Source: Clostridiaceae bacterium (GTDB taxonomy: Bacteria > Bacillota > Clostridia > Oscillospirales > Butyricicoccaceae). From it: DNA of 48,629 nucleotides. This document shows, one piece after another, positions 23,195 to 30,961 of this stretch. The stretch covers positions 1-48,629 of the forward strand of contig QXXE01000028.1 in NCBI GenBank assembly GCA_009911355.1, written 5' to 3'. The position numbers were made by a program, and so were the translations under genes. Position 1 is the first letter of the stretch. Each line of letters starts with the position of its first letter. The notes under the pieces are model-generated. The model made no database searches. It was not told the origin of the DNA and was given only the letters and a program-made list of their open reading frames with translations.

Positions 23195-24394
23195 ATGCAG
23201 AAGGGTGACAAAAACAAACTGAAGCTCATGCTTACCGGCGTGAAAGCGCGTGCGGAGCAGAACCATGAATACTTCATTTCGATCGATTTCCTGTTCCGTT
23301 CCGGCAAGAAAAAATTCAAAGCGTCCCTGGCGCGCAGCGGCGAAGCGTACACGCTGACCTTCCAGGGCACAGCCCGCAGCATTGGCCTTGCGGAAGCGCT
23401 GGAATTTTTCGCAGCACAGGCTGAGCAATACGAGGAAAGCGTACTGGCCTACACCGAGCGCGGCATGACCATGACCCTTACCGCAAATGCAAAGGGCGTA
23501 AAAATGCAGCAAAGCGAGCAAAAAGCTCCTGAATCCGACCCAAAAGCAGCGGCGAATCCCTTGCTGGACAGTGGGCGGCAGTATCTCATCCAGGTCAGCC
23601 GCGCCGCGCCGCTGCTGCGGGAAATCGGCATCCTGACCGCCGAGGGCAAGCTGAAAAACGATATGATCCGCAAATACAACCAGATCGACCATTATGTCGA
23701 GCTGGTCGCGCCCATGTTTGAATCCGACAAAAGCAGCGAGATCGTTCTGCTGGACTGCGCCTGCGGCAAGTCCTACCTCAGCTTTGTTATGAACTATTAC
23801 CTGCGGGAAGTGCTGCGCCGTAAGTGCCGGATCATCGGGATCGACATCAACCCCCACGTCGTCGAAGAGAGCCGGAAAATGGCCCAGCGGCTCGGTTATC
23901 ACAACATGGAGTTTTTGAGCGCCGATCTGCGCACCTACCAGCCGCCGAAAACTGTAACCGCCGTGATCTCGCTGCACGCGTGCGACATCGCAACCGATCT
24001 CGCCCTTGCTACGGCAATCCGCGCCCGGGCAAAGTATATCGCCTGCGTTCCCTGCTGCCATAAAGAGCTGCTCGACCAGTATCATCTGCCGGGGCTTGAG
24101 GCGCTGACCCGGCATGGGGTATTCCAGGCCCGCTTTAACGATGTGCTGACCGACAGCCTGCGCGTGCTCAAGCTGGAAGCGGAAGGCTATAAAGTATCGG
24201 CGGTTGAATACATCTCCCCACTGGACAGCCCGAAAAACCTGCTGATCCGCGCGACCCGCACCGGGCGTTCCAATCCCAAAGCGCGCGAGGAGTACGAAGC
24301 CGCAACCCGGCTGCTCGGCACAAATTCCGAGCTTGACCGCCGCTGCGCCCTGCTGGATACCGAATATTTCGTGACCGACGAAGACCTGATGTAA
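23195..24394 (+). CDS. SAM-dependent methyltransferase (Methyltransf_32-like)
   Basis: A 399-residue protein. The N-terminal 130 residues are lysine-rich with no recognised domain, perhaps RNA-binding. The C-terminal part is a class I Rossmann methyltransferase: motif I is IVLLDCACGKSYLSF (about 186-200), an acidic ribose loop IIGIDINPHV follows, and a catalytic-type ISLHACDIATD is at about 265. A Cys pair VPCCHKEL follows. This CACGKS/LHACD pattern belongs to the Methyltransf_32 group, whose substrates are mostly unknown. GAGGTG precedes the start, and the gene ends at a bidirectional terminator. Confidence 0.82.
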   Translation: MQKGDKNKLKLMLTGVKARAEQNHEYFISIDFLFRSGKKKFKASLARSGEAYTLTFQGTARSIGLAEALEFFAAQAEQYEESVLAYTERGMTMTLTANAKGVKMQQSEQKAPESDPKAAANPLLDSGRQYLIQVSRAAPLLREIGILTAEGKLKNDMIRKYNQIDHYVELVAPMFESDKSSEIVLLDCACGKSYLSFVMNYYLREVLRRKCRIIGIDINPHVVEESRKMAQRLGYHNMEFLSADLRTYQPPKTVTAVISLHACDIATDLALATAIRARAKYIACVPCCHKELLDQYHLPGLEALTRHGVFQARFNDVLTDSLRVLKLEAEGYKVSAVEYISPLDSPKNLLIRATRTGRSNPKAREEYEAATRLLGTNSELDRRCALLDTEYFVTDEDLM

Positions 24395-24414
24395 CAGGGG
24401 TTTCCCAGGCACAG

Positions 24415-24446
24415 AAAAGCCGCTGCAAATTGCAGCGGCTTCTTTG
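24415..24446. terminator. Bidirectional terminator
   Basis: AAGCCGCTGCAA pairs with TTGCAGCGGCTT, with A-rich and T-rich flanks. It separates the methyltransferase from the convergent cysteine-rich gene. Confidence 0.88.
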
Positions 24447-24980
24447 TCAGCAGCAGCGTTTGCAGCAGCTGTTGTTCTGGTTGTTGCCGGGATTACCGCC
24501 GGAACCGCCGGGATTGCAGGGATTGCACGGGTTACAAGGATTGCAGGAATTGCTGCCGCCCTCGCATCCGCAGTGGTGCGGGGGCCTGCGGTCGCCGCCC
24601 GCCGGGAAGAACTCGTCAAACGGGAACGCGAACCGGTCAAACGCATCGCACGGATCCTCTGCGTCGCTGCCCGCGCTGCTGCAATCCTTCTCCGGCATGC
24701 AAACATCGTAAGCGGGCATCAGCAGCTGGATATCGCGCTCAAGGCGGATGATCGAGAACTGCCCGAGCGTCACAAACAGCCGATTGGACTGGTTATTATC
24801 CCCTGGCAGCAGGTCGATATCCTCACCGAAGCAGCGGGTAATGCAGCACGGCACTTCAGAGACCGAGCAGCAGCAGCCACAGCCGCAGTGGTAAGTCGGT
24901 TCAACGATTTTTGCGTCGAGGATGATGGGGTCGAGGACCTCTGCTTTTGCCCCGTTTTGGGTCTGTTTTACGCCTTGCAC
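24447..24980 (-). CDS. Cysteine-rich protein of unknown function (21 Cys)
   Basis: A 177-residue protein with 21 cysteines. There is an N-terminal cluster HCGCGCCCS (31-39), a middle PCCITRC, a hydrophobic/acidic centre, and a C-terminal run of NPC repeats (about 146-157), then a Gly/Asn-rich stretch and SCCKRCC. Such composition is common in spore coat, exosporium or metal-binding proteins of Clostridia; that role is inference. The only available start is GTG at 24980, inside the last codons of the recombinase (13-base overlap), and it has no good ribosome binding site. The true 5' end may therefore be missing or displaced. Confidence 0.7.
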   Translation of the reverse strand: MQGVKQTQNGAKAEVLDPIILDAKIVEPTYHCGCGCCCSVSEVPCCITRCFGEDIDLLPGDNNQSNRLFVTLGQFSIIRLERDIQLLMPAYDVCMPEKDCSSAGSDAEDPCDAFDRFAFPFDEFFPAGGDRRPPHHCGCEGGSNSCNPCNPCNPCNPGGSGGNPGNNQNNSCCKRCC

Positions 24981-26425
24981 AGATACACCCGTACATTCCC
25001 ATCCTGGTCAACGCTGATATAATCGACAATTTTGCGCAAACCAGCATTTTTCATAGTCTTAAATGACAAAAAATCCTCAACCCGCTCCCGGCAAACCGTT
25101 TCTTCATCCTTGGCGGAGCCCTGCGCTATAACAGCTGTGTTTTCACGTTCCAATTCCCGCTGGATGGCCCCAATCCGCGCTTTCAGCTCGTCAAGCGAAA
25201 TGAGGTCGTTTGCATACATCTCCTGCCAGCGCTGCTTTTTGCTTTCCAGACGTTTTCGTTTTCCCCCGCCCGCGTCCGGGTCAAAAACCTGCTGTTCCGG
25301 CAGCTGCCTGCGCGCTTCTGCAACGATGGACTGCACAAAGCCCTCCCAATCCCCTGCCAGCCGGCGCGCCCATTCCCGCAGCGCCTGCAACAGCTCGCCT
25401 TCATCCACCGTAACCCGGTTCCCGCACCGCTCGGACGGATAAGATTCGTTGGTCGAGCACTTCCAAAATATCCTTGTATTGGCATATGTATAGCGTTTTC
25501 GTGTGAACGACCGCCCGCAGCTTTCACACTTGATCAATGTGCTGAACAGATGTTTCCCGCTGTGCCGGGAATCCGCCGACTGCCGCTCCCCCTTCCGGCG
25601 GCGGGCAAGCTCACACTGCACCCGTTCAAACTGCTCACGCGTGACAACCGCCCACTCCGGGCGCTCATGCACAAAATTCTCCCCCTCCGGCAAACGGACT
25701 GACCGCCCAGTCAGGTAATCCTCGACCTCATACTTATGGTTGACCAGCACGCCGCAGTACAGCGGGTTCTCAAGAATGCGCCGCACGCCGCGCGAGTCCC
25801 ACTCCTGCCGGTATTTGGTCAGCCGCCCTTCTGCATTGAGCCGCCCTGCGACCGACCAGCTGCCAAGCCCTTCCTCCAAATACAGCCGGTAAATCTCCCG
25901 CACCGTTTCGGCCTCCTCCTGATTGACCGCAAGCGTGAAATTGTCCAGACGGTCATAGCCGAAAATGCACTGTGGCACACGCCCCTTTTTGGCGTTGACC
26001 TTCTTACCAAAACGGACGCGCTTGGACAGGTTTGCACTCTCTTCCTGTGCCATCGCACCGAAAACGGTCAGCACAAACTCCGACTCCCCCAGGCTTTTCA
26101 TATTTGCTGTCAGGAAAAGCGTATCGATTTTCAGCGCCTTCAGCCTGCGGATACTCTGCAAAAAGTCCACCGTATTGCGCGCAAAGCGAGAAATATCCTT
26201 TACGACAACCATCTCGAAAAGCCCGCGTTCCGCGTCTCGCATCAGCCGCTGGAATTCTGTGCGTCTTCGCAGGCTGGTGCCCGAAGTGCCGCGGTCTGCG
26301 TATAGTGCGGCCAGTTCATGTCCATTTTTCTGCGCGTACTCGGTAAAGAATGCCTTCTGGTTTTCCAGGCTGTCCAGCTGCTGTTCGCTGTCGGTTGAAA
26401 CCCTGCAATATGCAGCAATCCTCAT
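24968..26425 (-). CDS. Large serine site-specific recombinase
   Basis: A 485-residue, apparently intact large serine recombinase. The resolvase domain opens MRIAAYCRVSTDSEQQLDSLENQ, with nucleophile Ser10 and Arg8, and DISRFARN (77-84) supplies further catalytic arginines. The Recombinase domain covers about 150-270. A zinc ribbon has C300, C303, C323 and C334, followed by a coiled-coil region (about 385-435). Such enzymes integrate and excise phages, ICEs and developmental intervening elements. No phage or conjugation genes lie nearby. AGGAGAAGAGGG precedes the ATG, and repeat R6 lies just upstream. Confidence 0.95.
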   Translation of the reverse strand: MRIAAYCRVSTDSEQQLDSLENQKAFFTEYAQKNGHELAALYADRGTSGTSLRRRTEFQRLMRDAERGLFEMVVVKDISRFARNTVDFLQSIRRLKALKIDTLFLTANMKSLGESEFVLTVFGAMAQEESANLSKRVRFGKKVNAKKGRVPQCIFGYDRLDNFTLAVNQEEAETVREIYRLYLEEGLGSWSVAGRLNAEGRLTKYRQEWDSRGVRRILENPLYCGVLVNHKYEVEDYLTGRSVRLPEGENFVHERPEWAVVTREQFERVQCELARRRKGERQSADSRHSGKHLFSTLIKCESCGRSFTRKRYTYANTRIFWKCSTNESYPSERCGNRVTVDEGELLQALREWARRLAGDWEGFVQSIVAEARRQLPEQQVFDPDAGGGKRKRLESKKQRWQEMYANDLISLDELKARIGAIQRELERENTAVIAQGSAKDEETVCRERVEDFLSFKTMKNAGLRKIVDYISVDQDGNVRVYLCKA

Positions 26426-26480
26426 ATTTCCCTCTTCTCCTTATCATAGAATATCCATATCCACGCGAACCCCATACCGG

Positions 26481-26626
26481 CTCCCGTCCCGCCCGCAGGC
26501 GAGATAAAGCTTTTACTCAATTTTTTCTCGAAAAAATTGCAGGAGTCCAGAGGACAGCGTCCTTTGGTGGGAGTCCAGAGGGCAACGCCCTTTGGTGGGA
26601 GTCCAGAGGGCAACGCCCTTTGGTCG
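26481..26626 (+). repeat. Dispersed modular repeat, copy R6, with three 28 bp units
   Basis: Head A, GCTTTTACTCAA, module B of the second subtype (CAATTTTTT-CTCG-AAAAAATTG), then three tandem 28 bp units whose GAGTCC boxes start at 26543, 26571 and 26599. Each unit is a hairpin. The first has GAGGAC/GTCCTTT, the other two GAGGGC/GCCCTTT, a paired substitution that keeps the stem. It lies between the recombinase start and the small ORF. Confidence 0.87.
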
Positions 26627-26630
26627 GCAT

Positions 26631-26662
26631 AAAAGAAAAAGATAGGATTTCCCCTATCTTTT
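26631..26662 (-). terminator. Terminator of the 50-residue ORF
   Basis: On the minus strand AAAAGATAGG pairs with CCTATCTTTT around a short loop, followed by T-rich sequence (TCTTTTATG). The stop codon of the small ORF lies in the stem. Confidence 0.75.
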
Positions 26663-26806
26663 CGGCCTGCGGGTATCGGTTTCATGCCGTTCCGGAGCTC
26701 GCGGGGCAGTAACCGCTTCCAGCACCACCCGCCAGAGCAGCTGCCGGGTCTGCTCCCCTGGGTTCGGATCGACAATCGAAATTTTCAGTTCCGCTTTCCG
26801 GCGCAT
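26654..26806 (-). CDS. Small 50-residue protein of unknown function
   Basis: ATG at 26806, TAG at 26654. The sequence starts MRRKAELKISIVDPNPGEQT, continues RQLLWRVVLEAV, and ends in a basic, disordered-looking tail (APERHETDTRRPKR). A very strong GAGGGGGGAG ribosome binding site lies 4 bases upstream, and a terminator overlaps the stop, so this is probably a real single-gene unit. It sits between recR and the serine recombinase. I do not recognise the family. It may be an accessory of the recombinase or an unrelated small protein. Confidence 0.6.
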   Translation of the reverse strand: MRRKAELKISIVDPNPGEQTRQLLWRVVLEAVTAPRAPERHETDTRRPKR

Positions 26807-26885
26807 ACCGCTCCCCCCTCAGGAAAACGTATGCGGGCAGCGGTGCCGCTATGCCGCCTTTGCACGACGCTTCCCCAGAACGCCA

Positions 26886-26911
26886 GAAAAGCCGGGGCTT
26901 GTCGCCCCGGC
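26886..26911 (-). terminator. Terminator after recR
   Basis: GCCGGGGC-GACAA-GCCCCGGC on the minus strand followed by TTTTCT. It ends the dnaX-ybaB-recR transcript. Confidence 0.87.
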
Positions 26912-26949
26912 CTACCTTTCTGATTCGCTGGTGTCCGCATTATGTTCCT

Positions 26950-27549
26950 TCAAATCTCACGGCGGCCCTCAAGCGCGCGCATGAGTGTCACCTCATCGAT
27001 AAATTCCAAATGCCCGCCGACCGGGATGCCATAAGCCAGCCGCGTAACCCGTATCCCGAACGGACGCAGCAGCCGCGAAATGTACATTGCCGTCGCTTCC
27101 CCTTCCGTGTCCGGGTTAGTCGCGATAATGACCTCCTGCACATCCTCGTCCGCGACCCTTTGAAGCAGCTCGCGGATGCGGATATCGTCAGGCCCGACGT
27201 GGTTAAGCGGCGAAATCGTCCCATGCAGCACATGGTAAAGCCCGTTGAACTCCCGCGTGCGCTCGAACGCGATCACATCGCGCGGATCAGCGACCACGCA
27301 GATCAGCCCGCGATCCCGCGTCGGGTTGGAGCAAATCGGGCACACCTCACTGTCAGTCAGGTTCTGGCAGACCTTGCAGGTAAAAATCTGCTGTTTGGCC
27401 TGCAAAATCGCCCCCGCAAAGCGCTCCGCGTCCTCCTTCGTCGAATTCAGCACATGGAACGCAAGCCTCTGCGCGGTCTTCTGCCCGATCCCCGGCAGCC
27501 GCGCAAACTCCTCAATCAGCCGCTCGACCGGCGGCGCGAAAAACTGCAT
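26950..27549 (-). CDS. recR: Recombination protein RecR
   Basis: A 199-residue ring-forming protein that helps RecO/RecF load RecA at gaps. A helix-hairpin-helix ([20 protein letters not shown], about 15-34) precedes the zinc site C58, C61, C70, C73. A Toprim domain ([10 protein letters not shown] to [15 protein letters not shown], about 82-155) follows, then the C-terminal [21 protein letters not shown] (in parts). Full normal length. It starts 3 bases after ybaB, completing the widespread dnaX-ybaB-recR order. Confidence 0.98.
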   Translation of the reverse strand: MQFFAPPVERLIEEFARLPGIGQKTAQRLAFHVLNSTKEDAERFAGAILQAKQQIFTCKVCQNLTDSEVCPICSNPTRDRGLICVVADPRDVIAFERTREFNGLYHVLHGTISPLNHVGPDDIRIRELLQRVADEDVQEVIIATNPDTEGEATAMYISRLLRPFGIRVTRLAYGIPVGGHLEFIDEVTLMRALEGRREI

Positions 27550-27552
27550 TGC

Positions 27553-27894
27553 TTAGAACAGCCCTGGCATCGACATCCCGCCGGTAACCCGCTTCATCTG
27601 CTCAGCCTGCTTCTCATTCGCTGAGCGCAGTGCCTCGTTGACCGCCGCGACCACCAGGTCCTGAAGCATCTCTATATCGTCTGGGTCGACGACCTCGGGC
27701 TTCAGCGTCAGGCTCTTGACCGTGCTCGTGCCGACCACAACCGCCGTCACCGCTCCGCCGCCCGCAGTCGCTTCGGTCTCCATCACCGCAATCTCGTCCT
27801 GGAGCTTCGCCATATCATTCTGCATTTTCTGCGCCTGTTTGAGCATTGCGCCCATATTCATGCCGCCCATACCGCCAAATTTACCCTTTGCCAT
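27553..27894 (-). CDS. YbaB/EbfC-family nucleoid-associated protein
   Basis: A 113-residue DNA-binding protein of the YbaB/EbfC family, which forms tweezer-like dimers. The N-terminal Gly/Met-rich stretch ([20 protein letters not shown]) leads into the family core: [40 protein letters not shown], and a C-terminal helix ending in GGMSMPGLF. It is encoded between dnaX (12-base gap) and recR (3-base gap), the conserved setting. Confidence 0.96.
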   Translation of the reverse strand: MAKGKFGGMGGMNMGAMLKQAQKMQNDMAKLQDEIAVMETEATAGGGAVTAVVVGTSTVKSLTLKPEVVDPDDIEMLQDLVVAAVNEALRSANEKQAEQMKRVTGGMSMPGLF

Positions 27895-27906
27895 TGTTGC
27901 TTCCTC

Positions 27907-29529
27907 CTAAAATTCAGTGACTTCAATATCTAGTTTATGCGCGCGTTCCACGATCTCATCCAGCGCGCTGTTTTTTTCCGCCTGCTCTGTCACAAGGCGT
28001 ATTTTGACTTTTACCGCACGCCCAAGCACCGCCGCCGCCGCTTCGTCAATCGCCTGCTGCGCACTTTTTGCGAGCTGCTGCGTGACTTCATCGTCGCACA
28101 GGATCACCAGCGCCGAATCGGTCAGCGACGCTTTGCCGGAAACCCGCAGGTTCATTAAAACCGCAATGCTGACCTTTTTCTCCAGTGCTTCAAGCAGCTT
28201 GGGCCATCCGGTCCACTCCTCAAAGGCCGGCGCAGGTTTCGGCGGCTTTGCCGCCTGTGCCATCGCCGGGCGCTCTTCGTCCACCCACGGCGGCGCGTCG
28301 TCGTCGGTAAACGGCGGAGGCGCGTCCTCGTCCCCCGGCGGGGGCGGGAGTTCATCCTGCGGGCTGGCCGCGCGCTGCACCACCTGCACGCCGTTTTTCA
28401 TCTTTTCCTCAAGCGCCGACACGCGCCCGGTCAGGTCGTCATAGTCATCCCCGCGCAGCCCGCACAGCCGCACGGCGCACAGCTCGGCCTCAATGCGCCG
28501 GTTGGATGCGGTGCGCTGCCTGGTCAGGCTTTCCTGGATGATATGCGACCATGCAATCAGCGTCGCGGGCACGGTATCCACGCACAGCCGTTTGACCGTT
28601 TCAATGGAATACGCGGGGCTGAGCAGCGCTGAAACGTCGGTATCCGCCGCGCTGACCAACAGCATATCGCGGATCAGCCCAAGCAGCTGGTCGTAGACCC
28701 CCGCGAGATCGCGCCCCGCGCGGTAATATTCCCCAATCAAACGCACCGCGCCTGCCGCGTCGCCTGCTTTCAGGCTTTCCATCAGCCCAACCGCGTCATC
28801 CGCGCCCAGGATGCCCAGGCTGTCCGCAACCGCTGCTTCGTCGACCTCTCCCGCGCCCGACGCGCGGTCAAGCATGGAAAGTGCGTCGCGCATAGCGCCG
28901 TCTGCAAGCCGTGCGATCAGCTGCGCCGCGCCTTCGGTTACCTGGATGCCCTCAGCGGCGGCTACTTCACGCAGCCGCTTAGCGATATCGCGTGGGTCGA
29001 TACGCCGGAAGTCGAACCGCTGGCAGCGGGACAGGATGGTCTGCGGGACTTTATGGATTTCGGTTGTCGCAAGGATAAACAGCACATGCGGCGGCGGCTC
29101 CTCGAGCGTTTTCAGCAGCGCGTTGAACGCGCCGATCGAGAGCATATGCACCTCATCGATGATGTAGACGCGTCTTTTGACCGCAGTCGGGGTATAACGC
29201 GTCTCGTCGCGGATATCGCGGATATTGTCCACGCCGTTATTTGACGCCGCGTCGATCTCGACCACGTCGAGCACCGAGCCTTCCAAAATGCCCTGGCATG
29301 CGGGGCATTCTCCGCACGGGTCGCCGTCCTTAGGGTGCTCGCAGTTGACCGCGCGCGCAAGGATTTTTGCGCAGGTTGTTTTGCCGGTCCCACGCGTCCC
29401 GGTGAACAAATAGGCATGGGAAAGCCGCCCAGCGGTCAGCTGGGCGCGCAGCGTATCGGTAATGTGCTGCTGGCCGACCACGTCGGCGAAGGTCAGCGGC
29501 CGCCATTTCCGGTAAAGCGCCTGGTACAA
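27907..29529 (-). CDS. dnaX: DNA polymerase III gamma/tau subunit
   Basis: A 540-residue clamp-loader ATPase. Walker A GTRGTGKT (44-51), a Cys4 zinc module (C63, C72, C75, C78), and the DEVHMLS Walker B region. The C-terminal third is a variable Pro/Asp-rich tau extension ending with a small folded domain. No A-rich slippery sequence for programmed frameshifting is apparent. The start is TTG at 29529 (LYQALYRKW read with initiator Met), set by AGGAGGG 7 bases upstream. It lies just after the SRP RNA gene and its terminator. Confidence 0.97.
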   Translation of the reverse strand: MYQALYRKWRPLTFADVVGQQHITDTLRAQLTAGRLSHAYLFTGTRGTGKTTCAKILARAVNCEHPKDGDPCGECPACQGILEGSVLDVVEIDAASNNGVDNIRDIRDETRYTPTAVKRRVYIIDEVHMLSIGAFNALLKTLEEPPPHVLFILATTEIHKVPQTILSRCQRFDFRRIDPRDIAKRLREVAAAEGIQVTEGAAQLIARLADGAMRDALSMLDRASGAGEVDEAAVADSLGILGADDAVGLMESLKAGDAAGAVRLIGEYYRAGRDLAGVYDQLLGLIRDMLLVSAADTDVSALLSPAYSIETVKRLCVDTVPATLIAWSHIIQESLTRQRTASNRRIEAELCAVRLCGLRGDDYDDLTGRVSALEEKMKNGVQVVQRAASPQDELPPPPGDEDAPPPFTDDDAPPWVDEERPAMAQAAKPPKPAPAFEEWTGWPKLLEALEKKVSIAVLMNLRVSGKASLTDSALVILCDDEVTQQLAKSAQQAIDEAAAAVLGRAVKVKIRLVTEQAEKNSALDEIVERAHKLDIEVTEF

Positions 29530-29548
29530 AACGCAGTCCCTCCTAAAG

Positions 29549-29580
29549 AAAAAAACGGGCAGATGTCAACGATCCGCCCA
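29549..29580 (-). terminator. Terminator between SRP RNA and dnaX
   Basis: GGGCGGAT pairs with ATCTGCCC (one G-T pair) around GTTGAC-type loop bases, then a T-tract on the minus strand. It probably limits read-through from the SRP RNA into dnaX. Confidence 0.8.
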
Positions 29581-29647
29581 TCTGCAAATACTGCCAGCCC
29601 TGCCCAGCCGATTTGAGGAATTCTCAGCTTTTGGGCAATTGCGCGAA

Positions 29648-29944
29648 GCGCCCTACAAGACCGCACACCAGGGGTTTGAAGGGACAGGCCCCACAGCCTC
29701 TCAGCCTTTGCGGCTCGCAACCGGCAACTCTGCGGCACACAGAGGGTTCTGTTTAATGCTGCTCGGTTCCCCGCCTGACATGGTTCACAGTCCTCCGTTG
29801 CGCAGTACCAATCGGTCATCACCACCAAAGCCATTGCAAACGTGGGTCAAATCCCCCCTCAGCCCCCGGGATTCCACCCTGCTGTAGCGGATTGCAGGTA
29901 CAAGGCACCGCTGCCGCCCCGTCTAGTGCGGCCTTGTACGGCGC
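29648..29944 (-). ncRNA. ffs: Signal recognition particle RNA, large (Alu-containing) type
   Basis: On the minus strand the segments GCGGTGCC, TGTACCTGCAATCCGCT, CTGCGCAACGG, GTGAACCATGTCAGG, AGCAGCATTAA and TGTGCCGCAG occur in order, as in the B. subtilis scRNA. The ends pair through helix 1 (ACAAGGCCGCAC with GTGCGGTCTTGT, 12 bp). The GGAA tetraloop of helix 8 is closed by CGG/CCG instead of the common TCC/GGA. The RNA binds Ffh to target membrane and secreted proteins. Ends are approximate, set by helix 1. Its position upstream of dnaX is conserved in Firmicutes. Confidence 0.95.
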
Positions 29945-29979
29945 TGCGCGCGGGCAGCACAGCTGCCCTTAACTTCATT

Positions 29980-30008
29980 ATTGTACTATATATTTTGCCG
30001 GATTTCAA
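29980..30008 (-). promoter_or_regulatory. Promoter of the SRP RNA
   Basis: Minus-strand TTGAAA (30003-30008), a 17 bp spacer, and TACAAT (29980-29985). The predicted start is near 29972, followed by a GGGCAGC-TGT-GCTGCCC hairpin (29952-29969) that probably belongs to the trimmed 5' leader. Confidence 0.75.
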
Positions 30009-30045
30009 GCATTTTTTTCGTTCTTTTTTATTGCCCTCCTTGATT

Positions 30046-30184
30046 GCCCTCCGCAGGCGGCGCCAAAGGGCTCTGCCCTTTGGAATCCCGGCCCTCCTCG
30101 GGCAGCGGCAGGGCTCTGCCCTGCACCCGCAATTTTTTCGAGAAAAAATTGAGTAAAAGCTTCATCACGCCTGCGGGCGGGACG
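30046..30184 (-). repeat. Dispersed modular repeat, copy R7
   Basis: Minus orientation. Head A lies at about 30168-30184. Module B subtype 2 (CAATTTTTT-CGAG-AAAAAATTG on the plus strand) is at 30129-30151. Two C hairpins follow (CAGGGC-TCT-GCCCTG and AAAGGGC-TCT-GCCCTTT), with the end block CCGCAGGCGGCGCC at 30051-30064. It sits between the divergent SRP RNA and response-regulator promoters. Confidence 0.85.
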
Positions 30185-30255
30185 AAGGCTGCGCCGACGT
30201 GTGAACGGGAATTCCTACAGGTTTCTTGCCTTTGGAACTTTTTTGGACAATTCTG

Positions 30256-30264
30256 TGCTATAAT
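30256..30264 (+). promoter_or_regulatory. Extended -10 promoter of the two-component operon
   Basis: TGCTATAAT, a perfect -10 with the TG extension. No good -35 is present 17 bp upstream, which is usual for extended -10 promoters. The ATG is 26 bases downstream. Confidence 0.65.
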
Positions 30265-30289
30265 AGCATATAGAAAGGAGTGGTGGGAA

Positions 30290-30961
30290 ATGGCGATCCT
30301 GCTTGCAGAGGATGACCGTGCCCTCTCCGCGCTCATCTGCGACTTTTTCCGCGCTGCAAAGCTAGAGGTACACCCTGCCTACGACGGCGAGGAAGCGCTG
30401 CTTGCCGCGCGCGAAACCAGCTTTGACCTGATTATTTTGGACGTAATGATGCCTAAATATGATGGGATTTTTGTCTGCCGCGAGCTGCGGAAAATGTGTT
30501 CCGCGCCTGTGATCTTCCTGACCGCGCTCGGGCAGGAATACGACCAGCTGACGGGCTACCGCGCGGGCGCGGATGATTACATGACGAAGCCTTTTTCCTT
30601 CCCTGTCCTTGTAGCAAAGGCGCAGGCGCTTATGCGGCGGGCAAATGGGCTGAGCCTGGCCCCCGGTGAGCTTGGTTATGGGAATATTACCCTTTCCCCA
30701 GCTGCGCACCGTGCCTTTGTGGACGGGCAGGAGCTCGCGCTGCGCCCAAAAGAGTACCGGATTTTGGAAATCCTGATGCGCAGCCACGGGCAGACCGTCC
30801 CCCGCGATGCGCTCATTTTGCAGGTCTGGGGCGAGGATTTCGAAGGCGATGAGCGCATGCTTGACCGCCATATCGCATCTCTGCGCAAGGCACTCGGGAC
30901 TGGCGGCGTGCATATCAAGGCGGTTTACGGGCAGGGCTACCGGCTAGGAGGTGGGTCATGA
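30290..30961 (+). CDS. OmpR-family response regulator
   Basis: A 223-residue two-component response regulator. The receiver domain (1-115) begins MAILLAEDDR, has phosphoacceptor Asp51 in DLIILDVMMP and the conserved Lys in MTKPFS. A winged-helix DNA-binding domain (about 130-223) ends GQGYRL. The start is set by GAAAGGAG ahead of the ATG; the upstream 82 codons are read from repeat R7 and the promoter. It overlaps the kinase gene by four bases (ATGA), so the two are co-translated. Confidence 0.95.
   Translation: MAILLAEDDRALSALICDFFRAAKLEVHPAYDGEEALLAARETSFDLIILDVMMPKYDGIFVCRELRKMCSAPVIFLTALGQEYDQLTGYRAGADDYMTKPFSFPVLVAKAQALMRRANGLSLAPGELGYGNITLSPAAHRAFVDGQELALRPKEYRILEILMRSHGQTVPRDALILQVWGEDFEGDERMLDRHIASLRKALGTGGVHIKAVYGQGYRLGGGS

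Noticed and set aside
26481..26626. CRISPR array at the 28 bp tandem units
   Set aside because: Units are directly adjacent with no unique spacers and fold as hairpins; they belong to the dispersed repeat.
27907..29529. Programmed frameshift in dnaX producing a short gamma form
   Set aside because: No A-rich slippery heptamer followed by a stem-loop was seen in the 3' half.
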